Below, in pieces: positions 25,790-38,369 of a stretch of DNA of 64,000 nt. The notes below the pieces were generated by a model. The model did not search any database and was not told where the DNA came from. It saw nothing but the letters and a program-made list of their open reading frames with translations. How positions within the stretch are numbered: the first letter of the stretch is position 1; the number at the start of each line of letters is the position of its first letter. The position numbers and the translations under genes are program-made. The stretch is from Streptomyces coeruleorubidus (GTDB taxonomy: Bacteria > Actinomycetota > Actinomycetes > Streptomycetales > Streptomycetaceae): the NCBI RefSeq assembly GCF_028885415.1, contig NZ_CP118527.1, positions 1,364,001 to 1,428,000 of the forward strand, written 5' to 3'.

Positions 25790-26644
25790 ATGGCCGGGAC
25801 GGATGAGGACACCGTCGCCGCCGCGGACGACGCGCTTTACGTGCTCACGGCGGTGTTGCTGACGCCGGCGCAGTTCCCGAGCGTGCTGGGCGACGACTAT
25901 CCGGAGGCGTGCGCGGCGCTCGGCCTCGCACCGCTCGCCGACGGGTACGGGCTGGTGCTCGGTCAGGACGGCGAGGGAGCCCGGTGGACCGTGGTCATCG
26001 ACGACGTCTCCCTGGTGGCCGTCGCGATCGCGTCCTGGGACTGCGGGATGGAGTACGAGCTGTCGCCCGACGAGCGCACGGTCGTGGCGGCCCTGCCCGG
26101 CTGGCCCCTCGCGGTCGCCGTCGCGGCGCCCGGAGTGCCCGCGCCGCACGATCCCGGTCCGGAGGCCGACGACCGGCCCCCGCTGGCTCCGCCGGACACC
26201 ACCGTGTGGGGCCCTGCCCAACGGCGCCTTGGCGCGGACGAGATCGCGCTTCAGTGGGCGATGTGGCGGGACCAGGTCGACGACTCGGCCTTCCCGGCTC
26301 CGGGGTCCTCGGCGAAACCGGGCGACGGAGGCGCGTCCGACGGTCCGGGCGGAGGCGGGGAGAACGGGCAGCAGGGCCACAGCCGCATCCGGCGCGTCCT
26401 CGCGGAGGTCCGCGCCTACATCGACTCGCCGCCGCCGCTGGGTCGGGTCCGGTCGTCGTTCGCACCGGGTGACGCGCGGACGCTGCGGGCCGACGGTCCT
26501 GGCTGGTCGCTCGTGGCCAGGACCGACGACATCGCCTTCGTGCTGCTGGACGAGGAACCCGGCGAGGTCCTGCCGGTGGGCCGGGGGCCGGAGCTGCCGG
26601 GTCTCCTCGAGGCCCTCGACAAGATGGCCGTACGGCCGAACTGA
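25790..26644 (+). CDS. Conserved hypothetical protein with Pro/Gly-rich linker
   Basis: 284 residues from ATG 25790, with GGGGAGG seven bases upstream (an ATG-like start 12 codons earlier has no such site). Two probable domains are separated by a disordered stretch (~165-190, PGSSAKPGDGGASDGPGGGG). The N-terminal half contains ADDALYVLTAVLLTPAQFPSVLG and WTVVIDDVSLVAVAIASWD. The C-terminal half contains VLAEVRAYIDSPPPLGRVRSSFA and WSLVARTDDIAFVLLDEEP. No signal peptide and no known catalytic motif. I cannot name the family. Ends at a hairpin shared with the convergent small gene. Confidence 0.75.
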   Translation: MAGTDEDTVAAADDALYVLTAVLLTPAQFPSVLGDDYPEACAALGLAPLADGYGLVLGQDGEGARWTVVIDDVSLVAVAIASWDCGMEYELSPDERTVVAALPGWPLAVAVAAPGVPAPHDPGPEADDRPPLAPPDTTVWGPAQRRLGADEIALQWAMWRDQVDDSAFPAPGSSAKPGDGGASDGPGGGGENGQQGHSRIRRVLAEVRAYIDSPPPLGRVRSSFAPGDARTLRADGPGWSLVARTDDIAFVLLDEEPGEVLPVGRGPELPGLLEALDKMAVRPN

Positions 26645-26645
26645 G

Positions 26646-26670
26646 CCGGTGCGGCCTTCGGCCGCGCCGG
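26646..26670. terminator. Bidirectional hairpin between convergent genes
   Basis: CCGGTGCGGCC-TTC-GGCCGCGCCGG: 10 of 11 stem pairs match around a 3-base loop, two bases after the stop of the 25790 gene and 12 bases before the convergent stop at 26682. Confidence 0.75.
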
Positions 26671-26681
26671 TCGTCAGCGCG

Positions 26682-26864
26682 TCAACGGCCCAGTTCCTTG
26701 CGGGTGGCGCGGCGCAGCCTGCGCCGCTGCGAGGGGTCCAGCGTGAGATACGCGGCGGCCGGGACTCCCAGGATAATCAGGAGCGATGCCCACCAGGGCA
26801 GCCAGATCAACAGGATGAGCCCGACTGCCACGCCGCCTGCGGCGATCTTGGCGTTCTTGGACAT
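26682..26864 (-). CDS. Small two-helix membrane protein
   Basis: 60 residues with two hydrophobic stretches (~6-28, IAAGGVAVGLILLIW, and ~30-42, SLLIILGVPAAAYL) joined by PWWA, then a strongly basic tail (SQRRRLRRATRKELGR) that should face the cytoplasm. A strong ribosome site GAAGGAGG precedes ATG 26864. No enzyme motif. Function unknown; conserved small membrane proteins of this shape are common in Streptomyces. Confidence 0.8.
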   Translation of the reverse strand: MSKNAKIAAGGVAVGLILLIWLPWWASLLIILGVPAAAYLTLDPSQRRRLRRATRKELGR

Positions 26865-27075
26865 GATGTCGCCTCCTTCGCGGCCACTGCCGCTCTCTGT
26901 CTCGAAAAACGGGCCCGCGCTTGCGACGGTTCCGGACCGCGACCCTGAGACATCCCTGAGGCGCGCCCCCTACGCACCCCTGAGACCTCTATGGTGACCC
27001 AGCTCACAGCCAAGTCATACCCAGAGGTGGCCGAAGTGCTGTACCCTCGGCGACTCCCACTCACTAGTCAAATTT

Positions 27076-27090
27076 GAGGAACCAGTCATA
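27076..27090 (+). promoter_or_regulatory. Ribosome site spaced for an ATA codon at 27088 (possible SNF2 gene start)
   Basis: GAGGA (27076-27080) is followed after seven bases by ATA at 27088-27090, in frame with the SNF2 helicase. No ATG, GTG or TTG occurs in that frame between the upstream stop at 26995 and GTG 27154. The site may be a true AUA start, a mutated ATG, or chance. Confidence 0.4.
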
Positions 27091-27153
27091 GCCGAGCATC
27101 CGACTCCCCCGGCACCCTCCTCCGACCTCTTTGAACTGGCCCACTGCTGCGCC

Positions 27154-29948
<2,795 letters not shown>

Positions 29949-29952
<4 letters not shown>

Positions 29953-31232
29953 CTCGGTACGACGGTGACACGGAGCGCACGTTCGCCGCGCTGCCGCCCG
30001 CGCGCGGGCGGGGCTTCGCCCAGACCTGGTGGGGTCAGGCGTGGCTGAAGGCGCTGGAGGACACGGCACTGGACTCCACGCAGCTCAAGACGGGCCGCCG
30101 GCTCGCGCGCACGGGAGCGGTCGGCGCGGTGTCGGTGCGCCCGGGGCGCCTCACGGCTGTCGTGCAGGACCGCGACCGTACGGCGCACCGGGCCGACGTC
30201 CTGCTGGAGGAGCTCTCGCCCGGCCAGTGGGACCGCTTCCTGGACATGACCGTGGAGCGGGCCGGTCACGTTGCGGCGCTGCTGGACCGGGAGATGCCGC
30301 CGCACCTGGTCGAGGACGCGGCGGCCGCCGGCGTCGAACTGCTGCCGGGCCTGGGCGATCTGGAGCCGCAGTGCGGCTGCGGAGCCTGGGACCACTGCGG
30401 GCACACGGCGGCGCTCTGCTACCAGGTGGCGCGACTGCTGGACCAGGACCCGTTCGTCCTGCTCCTGATGCGGGGACGCGACGAAGCCACCCTGCTGAAG
30501 GACCTCCAGTCGCGCGGCGCCGCGTCCGCCACGGAGCGCTCCGGCCAGGAGGGCGTGGACGCGGCCGAGGCGTACGCGGCCGGTGACATCCTGCCCCCGC
30601 TGCCGCCCCTGCCCGAACTGCCCGACGAGCCGGGGGTGCCGCCGTCCCTGGACACCGAGACACCGCCCGCTGCGGGCATCGACCCGGCCGCGCTGGAGTT
30701 CCTGGCCGCGCGGACCGCCGTACACGCCCACCGCCTGCTCGCGGAGTCGCTCCGGGAAGTGGACGGACGGCACGCTCCCGGCGCTGATCCGACGGTCTCG
30801 GAAGACGCCGTGCGACTGGCCGCGGGCGAGCCCGGGCGAGAGGTGGCGGACCGTCTCGCCGACGGGTCGGGGCGCGGCCGGGAGGGGCTCGCAGCGGCGG
30901 TCCGCGCCTGGCGCCACGGCGGTACGGCCGCGCTGTCCGTGCTCGACGAGGAGTGGAAGGTGGAGGGCGAGACGCTCGCACGCGCGCGTGCCGCCCTGGA
31001 GTCGGCCTGGGACGCGGACGAGCGGCCGCGGCTGCGAGCGCGGGGCAACCGCTGGACGGTCGTCGGCGCACGGGTCCAGCTGCGCCTCGGCCGGGACGGC
31101 CGGTGGTGGCCGTACCACGAGGAACGCGGCCGCTGGCTGCCCGCGGGAGGCGCCGCGCAGGATCCGGCGACGGCACTGACGTCGGCGCAGCTCGCCGTCG
31201 GAGACGGAGCCGCCCTGGGTTCAGGGCAGTAG
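29949..31232 (+). CDS. SWIM zinc-finger protein, partner of SNF2 helicase
   Basis: 427 residues, ATG overlapping the helicase stop (ATGA). The N-terminal half contains RGFAQTWWGQAWLKALEDTALD and a SWIM finger CGCGAWDHCGHTAALCYQVARLL (CxC...CxH, about residues 139-161), a presumed DNA- or protein-binding zinc site. A Pro-rich linker (LPPLPPLPELPDEP) precedes a C-terminal helical domain (~225-420). SNF2 and SWIM genes occur as a conserved coupled pair in many actinobacteria, which supports a joint function, perhaps in DNA repair. The 3' end overlaps the convergent membrane gene by 12 bp. Confidence 0.9.
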
Positions 31233-31559
31233 CTCGCCGGTGTCCAGGGACGGGAGGAGCGATTCGAGGTCGCTCGGCAGATCGCTCGGCAACTGGCTCG
31301 GAAAGCCCGAGGGCAGTCGGGTCGGGAGCTTGCTGGGCAACTGGGTGGGCAGCTCGGTGGGGATGCCCAATGACGGGGCGGGAGTGCGGCTCGTGTTTTC
31401 GGCGGGCGGCTCCCGGTCCGGCGAGTCGTCGCTTCCCCTGGCCATCAGCACCACGAGGGACACGGCTGCGACGGCCACGAGCACGGCGAGCAGGATGAGC
31501 AGTGGATTCCGGCGGCGGGGAGACCCGGGCGGATGAGGCGGTACGGGCGGCATGGCCAT
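31221..31559 (-). CDS. Single-span membrane protein with LPx-repeat extracellular tail
   Basis: 112 residues from ATG 31559 (or 31553). Short Pro-rich cytoplasmic N-terminus (PPVPPHPPGSPRRR), one transmembrane helix (NPLLILLAVLVAVAAVSLVVLM), then an outside region rich in Ser, Thr and Pro that ends in a four-residue repeat LPTx/LPSx repeated about eight times to LLPSLDTGELLP. The repeat is encoded by 12-base DNA units. No catalytic motif; function unknown, possibly a wall-spanning or adhesive stalk. The gene's upstream region holds the 23-bp array (31636-31727). Its end overlaps the SWIM gene's stop. Confidence 0.7.
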   Translation of the reverse strand: MAMPPVPPHPPGSPRRRNPLLILLAVLVAVAAVSLVVLMARGSDDSPDREPPAENTSRTPAPSLGIPTELPTQLPSKLPTRLPSGFPSQLPSDLPSDLESLLPSLDTGELLP

Positions 31560-31635
31560 ACCGACCAGAGTCGCCGCGCACCGCTCAACGCGGGAGGGGC
31601 GCACTCACGTTGATACGGGCTCATGGCGTGGATCG

Positions 31636-31727
31636 CATGATTCCGGAGCATTGCGGACCGTGATTCCGGAGCATGACCGACCCTGACTCCGGAACATGAC
31701 CGACCCTGATTCCGGAGCACTGCGGAC
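31636..31727. repeat. Tandem array of four 23-bp units
   Basis: Units at 31636-31658, 31659-31681, 31682-31704 and 31705-31727. Core sequence: CTGATTCCGGAGCATGACCG with variation mainly at the last six positions (TTGCGGAC or TGACCGAC). Each unit holds a short partial palindrome TCCGGA. The array lies between the LPx membrane gene and the xylA 3' end, with no T-rich tract, so it does not look like a terminator. A preceding GGCTCATGGCGTG segment echoes the cvnA-upstream array. Confidence 0.88.
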
Positions 31728-31784
31728 CCGTTGGCCGGTCACACACCCCGTGACCGGCCGACGGACCCGCACGCGCGCGTGCGC

Positions 31785-33067
<1,283 letters not shown>

Positions 33068-34513
33068 ATGTCAGCAGCCGAGGGTCCGCTCGTCGTCGGC
33101 GTGGACTCGTCCACCCAGTCCACCAAGGCGCTGGTCGTCGACGCGTCGACCGGCCGTGTCGTCGCGAGCGGCCAGGCGCCGCACACCGTCTCCTCGGGGG
33201 CCGGGCGGGAGAGCGATCCGCGCCAGTGGTGGGACGCGTTGTGCGAGGCCCTGCGCCAGTGCGGCGACGCGGCGCACGAGGCCGCCGCGGTGTCGGTCGG
33301 CGGACAGCAGCACGGCCTGGTCACGCTGGACGACCGGGGCGAGCCGGTGCGGCCCGCCCTGCTGTGGAACGACGTGCGTTCGGCGCCGCAGGCGCGCCGG
33401 CTGACCGAGGAACTGGGCGGCGCGAAGTTCTGGGCCGAGCGCACCGGGCTCGTCCCCGCCGCTTCCTTCACGGTCACCAAATGGGCCTGGCTCGCCGAGC
33501 ACGAGCCGGAGGCGGCGCGCGCCACGAAGGCCGTGCGCCTCCCCCACGACTACCTCACCGAGCGGCTCACCGGGCAGGGCACGACCGACCGCGGCGACGC
33601 CTCCGGGACGGGCTGGTGGGCGTCCGGGACGGAGTCGTACGACGACGAGATCCTGGCGCACGTGGGACTCGACCCGGCCCTGCTGCCCCGTGTGGTCCGG
33701 CCCGGCGAGGTGGCGGGCACGGTGCGCGACAGCCATGATCTGCCGTTCTCCAAGGGCACCCTGGTCGCCCCCGGCACCGGTGACAACGCCGCCGCGGCGC
33801 TGGGCCTCGGGCTGCGTCCCGGCATGCCGGTGATGAGCCTCGGCACCTCGGGCACGGTGTACGCGGTGTCGCAGCGGCGGCCCGCCGACCCGAGCGGCAC
33901 GGTGGCCGGTTTCGCCGACGCCCGCGGCGACTGGCTGCCGCTGGCGTGCACCCTGAACTGCACGCTCGCCGTGGACCGCGTGGTGACGCTGCTGGGCCTG
34001 GACCGCGAGGCCGTCGAGCCCGGCACGGCCGTCACCCTGCTGCCCTACCTGGACGGCGAACGCACCCCGAACCTGCCGAACGCCTCCGGGCTGCTGCACG
34101 GCCTGCGCCACGACACGACCGCCGGCCAGCTGCTCCAGGCCGCCTACGACGGTGCCGTCCACTCCCTGCTCGGCGCGCTCGACCTGGTCCTGGACCAGGA
34201 CGCGGACGCGTCGGCGCCCCTGCTGCTGATCGGCGGCGGTGCCCGGGGCGCGGCCTGGCAGCAGACCGTACGGCGGCTGTCGGGGCGTCCCGTGCAGGTG
34301 CCGGAGGCCAAGGAGCTGGTGGCACTCGGCGCCGCCGCGCAGGCGGCCGGGGTGCTGACCGGGGAGGACCCGGCGGCGGTCGCCCGGCGCTGGAACACGG
34401 CGGCCGGGCCGGTGCTCGACGCCGTCGAGCGGGACGAGGCGACGCTGGCCAGGATCGCCGGGGTACTCTCCGACGCGGCCGCGCTGCTGGAGCGGCCCAC
34501 GGACACCCACTGA
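33068..34513 (+). CDS. xylB: Xylulokinase (FGGY kinase)
   Basis: 481 residues from ATG 33068, with AGAGGGAG nine bases upstream; an 11-residue extension to 33035 lacks a site. FGGY carbohydrate-kinase features: VVGVDSSTQSTKALVVDASTGRVV (phosphate-1), SVGGQQHGLVTLDDRG, WNDVRSAPQA, RLPHDYLTERLTG, and the FGGY-like C-terminal region GTGDNAAAALGLGLRPG, SLGTSGTVYA and LIGGGARGAAWQQTVRRLSGRPV. It phosphorylates D-xylulose to the 5-phosphate. Followed after 15 bp by its likely ROK regulator, so both genes are probably one transcript. Confidence 0.95.
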   Translation: MSAAEGPLVVGVDSSTQSTKALVVDASTGRVVASGQAPHTVSSGAGRESDPRQWWDALCEALRQCGDAAHEAAAVSVGGQQHGLVTLDDRGEPVRPALLWNDVRSAPQARRLTEELGGAKFWAERTGLVPAASFTVTKWAWLAEHEPEAARATKAVRLPHDYLTERLTGQGTTDRGDASGTGWWASGTESYDDEILAHVGLDPALLPRVVRPGEVAGTVRDSHDLPFSKGTLVAPGTGDNAAAALGLGLRPGMPVMSLGTSGTVYAVSQRRPADPSGTVAGFADARGDWLPLACTLNCTLAVDRVVTLLGLDREAVEPGTAVTLLPYLDGERTPNLPNASGLLHGLRHDTTAGQLLQAAYDGAVHSLLGALDLVLDQDADASAPLLLIGGGARGAAWQQTVRRLSGRPVQVPEAKELVALGAAAQAAGVLTGEDPAAVARRWNTAAGPVLDAVERDEATLARIAGVLSDAAALLERPTDTH

Positions 34514-34528
34514 GGACTGGCGTCAGGC

Positions 34529-35737
34529 ATGAGCGCACCGCTGCACGAGGCCCGTCCGGCCGGACCGGGACGCGCCCTGCCGGACACCCAGCAGGGCATG
34601 CGCCGCCGCAACCTCGCCCGTGTCCTGCACGCCGTCCGTGCCGAGGGACCGCTGTCCCGGGCCGCCGTCGCCTCGCGGATCGGCCTGACCCGGGCGGCGG
34701 TGTCGACGCTCGTCGACGAACTGATCCGCTCCGGCCTGCTGGAGGAGCTGGGGCCCGAACGGCCCGGCCGGGTGGGCCGCCCCGGCTCCGCGCTCGCGCT
34801 GAGCGGACGCGGCCCGGCGGGGATAGGCGCGGAGGTCGGCGTCGACCATCTCGCGGTCTGTGCCGTGGACCTGCGCGGCACGACCCGGTCGCGGGCGATA
34901 CGCCAGGGCGCGAACCGCGGCCGCTCCCCCGGGCCCGTGCTCGCCGAGCTGACCGAACTCATCAGCCGGGTCGTCGCCGAGGCGGAGGGCGAGGGCCTGT
35001 GGCCGGCCGGTCTCGCCGTGGCCGTGCCCGGTCTGGTGGCACGCGACGCCCGGACCGTCGTACGCGCCCCGAACCTCGACTGGCACGACACGGACCTCGG
35101 TGACCTGCTGCCGGCAAACCTCCCACTGACCGTGGACAACGAGGCCAACTTCGGCGCCCTCGCCGAACTCTGGCTCGGCGAGGGCACGCCGCGCGACTTC
35201 CTGCACGTGTCGGCGGAGATCGGTATCGGCGCGGCGGTCGTGGTGGACGGCGGACTGCTGCGTGGAAGGCGCGGTTTCGCGGGCGAGTTGGGGCACGTGC
35301 CGGTCCGGCCGGACGGGCCGGAGTGCGCGTGCGGCGGGCGCGGGTGCCTGGAGCAGTACGCCGGCGAGGAGGCGGTGCTGCGCGCGGCCGGTCTGGAGCC
35401 GGATCAGGACCGGGTCGGGCTGCTGGCGGGGCGCGCAGCCGAGGGCGACGAGGACGTCCGCCGTGCCCTGCGCGACGCGGGCACCGCGCTCGGAGTCGCC
35501 CTGACCGGGGCGGTCAACCTGCTCGACCCGGAGAGCGTGGTGCTGGGCGGGGAACTGTCCGGGCTGGCGCCGTGGCTGCTGCCGTCGTTGCGGGAGGAGT
35601 TGGCGTGCCGTACGGCGGGTCCGGTCTGTCCCGTGTCCGTGTCCCGGCTGGGTCCGCAGGGGCCGCTGCTGGGGGCCGCGCATTCGGTCGTGCGGGCGGT
35701 ACTGGACGATCCGGCCACCGTTGCCGAGCGGGCCTGA
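34529..35737 (+). CDS. xylR: ROK-family transcriptional repressor, likely XylR
   Basis: 402 residues. N-terminal winged helix-turn-helix (~22-80: QQGMRRRNLARVLHAVRAEGPLSRAAVASRIGLTRAAVSTLVDEL) followed by a ROK sugar-kinase-like domain with a diverged ATP motif, VDNEANFGALAEL, and the zinc signature CACGGRGCLEQYA (~270-282). Regulators of this build bind sugars and repress catabolic genes. Position right after xylB, 15 bp away, makes xylose or xylulose the probable signal and the 32952-33067 gap the likely target. Followed by a 225-bp gap holding a DnaA box. Confidence 0.85.
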   Translation: MSAPLHEARPAGPGRALPDTQQGMRRRNLARVLHAVRAEGPLSRAAVASRIGLTRAAVSTLVDELIRSGLLEELGPERPGRVGRPGSALALSGRGPAGIGAEVGVDHLAVCAVDLRGTTRSRAIRQGANRGRSPGPVLAELTELISRVVAEAEGEGLWPAGLAVAVPGLVARDARTVVRAPNLDWHDTDLGDLLPANLPLTVDNEANFGALAELWLGEGTPRDFLHVSAEIGIGAAVVVDGGLLRGRRGFAGELGHVPVRPDGPECACGGRGCLEQYAGEEAVLRAAGLEPDQDRVGLLAGRAAEGDEDVRRALRDAGTALGVALTGAVNLLDPESVVLGGELSGLAPWLLPSLREELACRTAGPVCPVSVSRLGPQGPLLGAAHSVVRAVLDDPATVAERA

Positions 35738-35803
35738 GACGGGCCCTGGCCTACAGCAAAGCCGGCCCACGAAACCCCTCAATCACCCGACCGGGTGAGC
35801 GAG

Positions 35804-35812
35804 TTATCCACA
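35804..35812 (+). promoter_or_regulatory. Consensus DnaA box (TTATCCACA)
   Basis: Second perfect 9-base E. coli-type DnaA box in the window, in the gap between xylR and the amidase. As for the first copy, chance or titration of DnaA are both possible. The rest of this 225-bp gap shows no other recognisable site. Confidence 0.35.
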
Positions 35813-35962
35813 TTTCCGCGCCTCTCCACCAAAAAGCATCGCGTCCTTCGGACCGACCGGCAGGCGCCGTAACTTGATCCACGCGGGCCTCGACCACCAC
35901 GGCCGCGGCTCCGCGCAGCTGAGCAAGAGACACCCGCCGTCGAACCCGGAAGGCACACACTC

Positions 35963-36565
35963 ATGGCACGGACAACTCCTTTCCCCAGCAGGCGAGGCAT
36001 CCTCATGGGCGCCGCCCTCACCGCCGTCCCGTACGCCCTGTTCCCCGACGCACGGGCCAGCGCCCGACCTCAGGCAGTGGACCACCCCGGAACCGCCTGG
36101 CACCCGGCGAGCCGCAGCAACTACACGCCGTCGAACCGCCCCCGCGCCCATCCGCTGCAGTACGTGGTCATCCACGTCGCGCAGACGACCTACTCCGGCA
36201 CCCTGTCCGTCTTCCGGAACCCCAGGACGAAGGTGTCCGCGCACTACGTGGTGCGCTCGTCCGACGGACACGTGGCGCAGTGCGTGCGCGAGTCCGACAT
36301 CGCGTGGCACGCGGGTAACTGGGACTACAACACCCGCAGCATCGGCATCGAGCACGAGGGATGGGTGGACCAGCCGTCGTACTTCTCAGACGCGATGTAC
36401 GAGCGGTCGGCCCGGCTCACCGCGGCGATCTGTGCGAGGTACGGCATCCCCAGGAACCGGGCGCACATCATCGGCCACCACGAGGTACCGGGCAGCGACC
36501 ACACCGATCCGGGCCGCCACTGGGACTGGAAGCGCTACATGAGACTGGTCGACAACTCCGCCTGA
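35963..36565 (+). CDS. N-acetylmuramoyl-L-alanine amidase (Amidase_2), Tat-exported
   Basis: 200 residues. The N-terminus has a twin-arginine-like pattern (PSRRGILMGAALTAV) with an Ala cleavage region near RASAR. The enzyme domain is type-2 amidase/PGRP: YVVIHVAQTTYSG with the first zinc His, SAHYVVRSSDGHVAQCVRESDIAWHAGNW, SIGIEHEGW, and the second His cluster in IIGHHEVPGSDHTDPG. It cleaves the bond between MurNAc and L-Ala of peptidoglycan. At this length there is no separate wall-binding domain. GGAAGG precedes the ATG. No obvious partner among neighbours. Confidence 0.93.
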   Translation: MARTTPFPSRRGILMGAALTAVPYALFPDARASARPQAVDHPGTAWHPASRSNYTPSNRPRAHPLQYVVIHVAQTTYSGTLSVFRNPRTKVSAHYVVRSSDGHVAQCVRESDIAWHAGNWDYNTRSIGIEHEGWVDQPSYFSDAMYERSARLTAAICARYGIPRNRAHIIGHHEVPGSDHTDPGRHWDWKRYMRLVDNSA

Positions 36566-36637
36566 GAACAGCGCATTTCCCCGCCCCTGCCCACGGCACC
36601 CGACCTCACGTCCCGGTTACAAATCGCTCAACCCCTG

Positions 36638-36661
36638 GTTGCGGCACGGTAATCACGCAAC
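36638..36661. promoter_or_regulatory. Inverted repeat before the DUF5519 gene
   Basis: GTTGCG-N12-CGCAAC, perfect 6-bp arms, ending 9 bases before ATG 36671. It spans the ribosome region and could be an operator or a translation-control stem. Function inferred. Confidence 0.4.
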
Positions 36662-36670
36662 GATGGGAGC

Positions 36671-37066
36671 ATGAGTCTGGCCCAGCGCGCCCTGGAGCGT
36701 CTGCAGGCCTGGCCCGACCTGATGGCGGGCCCGGCGAGTTGCGGTACCGGACGGGCGCTCCGTTCCGTCCGTGACGAGATCGTCCACTTCCACTCGGCAC
36801 GGGACGTGGACCTCCACCTCACTCGCCGGGCCATCCAGCGCTTCCACTACGACCTCGCCGGTTCGAGCGCGATCCACCTGGTTCCCGGATCGTGCTGGGT
36901 GACGGTCCACCTCGACTGCGAGGCGGACGTCGACCTGTTGCTGAGCCTGGTGAGCATCGCCCTCAAGGCCCACCAGACCCGGCCCGCCGGCGAGGAGCCG
37001 CGGCCGGCCGGGTGCAACTTCCACCGTGTCACGGTCCTTCCGCGCGACGCCGCGGCGGGCGAGTGA
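36671..37066 (+). CDS. Luciferase-like domain protein (DUF5519)
   Basis: 131 residues, no signal peptide. It matches the family annotated as luciferase domain/DUF5519: LAQRALERLQAWPDLMAGPASCGTGRALRSVRDEIVHFHSARDVDLHLTRRAIQRF, LVPGSCWVTVHLDCEADVDLLLSLVSIALKAHQ. Here the name does not imply light production; no catalytic residues are established. A start at 36671 follows GATGGGAGC. It precedes the methyltransferase-NUDIX gene by 3 bp, so the two are one operon. Confidence 0.8.
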   Translation: MSLAQRALERLQAWPDLMAGPASCGTGRALRSVRDEIVHFHSARDVDLHLTRRAIQRFHYDLAGSSAIHLVPGSCWVTVHLDCEADVDLLLSLVSIALKAHQTRPAGEEPRPAGCNFHRVTVLPRDAAAGE

Positions 37067-37069
37067 GCC

Positions 37070-38242
37070 GTGGTGACGCGACCGGAGGCCGACAACGCCG
37101 AGGCCTGGCGCACGCACGGCGAACACCACCTGCGGCGTGGCACGGTGCTGCCCGAGGTGGCGCGGATCGACTGGGGATGCGAGGGCGCCGGACCGGGGAT
37201 CGAGGTGCTCGGGGAGCTGGCGGGCAGGCGCGTGCTGGACCTCGGGTGCGGTCCGGCCCGGCACGCCGCCCATCTGGTCCGAGCTCATGGCGCACTGGTG
37301 GACGCCGTCGACTCCTCGGCCGGACAGTACGAACGGGCGCGCGCCCGCTACGGCTCCCTGCCCGGGCTGCGCCTGGTCCTGGCCGACGCGGTGGAGCATC
37401 TGCGCTCGGCGGAGCCGTACGACGTCATCTACTCGGTCAACGCCGTGCCGTACATCGACCCGCACCGGCTGCTGCCCGCCCTGGCCGCGGCGCTCAAGCC
37501 GGGCGGCAGGCTCTGCTTCACCGTGCTGCACACCAACTCGCACGGTGACGGGCCGTCGGACCAGGTCATCGCCCGGCCGGAGATCCTGCGGCTGGCCGGC
37601 GGCGGGGACGTCACCGTCCAGATGTGGGTCCTCGAACCGGAGCTCTGGTCGGCCCTGCTCGCCGAGCACGGACTGCGCGTGGAGCACGTCGACGTCCTCG
37701 ACACGCCGCAGGACGGCAACCACGCGTCGTACCGGCTCTTCCGGGTGACACGGCCCGTCCGTGTCTCCTCCCGGCCGCGCACCGCCAAGCCGCCGGTGGC
37801 CCACGCCGCGCTCGGGGTCGGCGCCGTCCTGCACGGCCCTCGCGGACTGCTCCTGGGCCGGCACCGGCACGGGACGTGGGAGCTGCCCGGCGGGACGGTG
37901 GAGCCCGGGGAGTCGTTGCAGGAGGCGGTCGTGCGCGAACTCGGCGAGGAGACGGGGCTCGACGCCCGGCCGGAGGACGTCCGGCTGCTGGGGACGCTCC
38001 TCGACGACGCCGGCGGTGTCGTACGGGTGACGGTGGCCGCCCGGGTCACCGCCTGGCGGGGAGAGCCGTCGGACCAGCCCGGGGAGAGCGTGGGCCGCTG
38101 GCGCTGGTTCGCCCTGGACCGGCTTCCGGAGGAGCTGTTCGTGTGCAGCGCGCAGGCCCTCACCGCCTGGCGGCCGGGTCTGCCGATCGACCACGCGCCC
38201 GCTCACTTCACGCCGTACGACACCGGAACGGGCGACAGCTGA
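37070..38242 (+). CDS. Fused class I methyltransferase and NUDIX hydrolase
   Basis: 390 residues from GTG 37070. Residues ~1-220 form a SAM methyltransferase: [29 protein letters not shown] (motif I), [30 protein letters not shown] and later FTVLHTN. Residues ~235-385 form a NUDIX domain: [49 protein letters not shown], an almost perfect NUDIX box (GX5EX7REUXEEXGU). The two activities are joined by a short linker. Possible sense: one domain makes or activates a methylated nucleotide-like compound while the other clears a nucleotide by-product, but the substrates are unknown. Ends at a U-tract terminator. Confidence 0.85.
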   Translation: MVTRPEADNAEAWRTHGEHHLRRGTVLPEVARIDWGCEGAGPGIEVLGELAGRRVLDLGCGPARHAAHLVRAHGALVDAVDSSAGQYERARARYGSLPGLRLVLADAVEHLRSAEPYDVIYSVNAVPYIDPHRLLPALAAALKPGGRLCFTVLHTNSHGDGPSDQVIARPEILRLAGGGDVTVQMWVLEPELWSALLAEHGLRVEHVDVLDTPQDGNHASYRLFRVTRPVRVSSRPRTAKPPVAHAALGVGAVLHGPRGLLLGRHRHGTWELPGGTVEPGESLQEAVVRELGEETGLDARPEDVRLLGTLLDDAGGVVRVTVAARVTAWRGEPSDQPGESVGRWRWFALDRLPEELFVCSAQALTAWRPGLPIDHAPAHFTPYDTGTGDS

Positions 38243-38243
38243 A

Positions 38244-38266
38244 GCACTCAGAGGGGTGCGTTTTTT
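38244..38266 (+). terminator. Intrinsic terminator with U tract
   Basis: GCACTC-AGAG-GGGTGC stem (5 of 6 pairs) followed by G and TTTTTT, directly after the methyltransferase-NUDIX stop. A classical rho-independent terminator, unusual in this GC-rich DNA. Confidence 0.7.
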
Positions 38267-38369
38267 CAGCCGTTCCCGCGTAGTCGGCGCTCAGCCACCC
38301 TGACGGCCTTCGGGGTCTGGTGCACTGCCCTTGAGGATCCGGGCAGTTGACGAGGCATCAGGGGGCACG

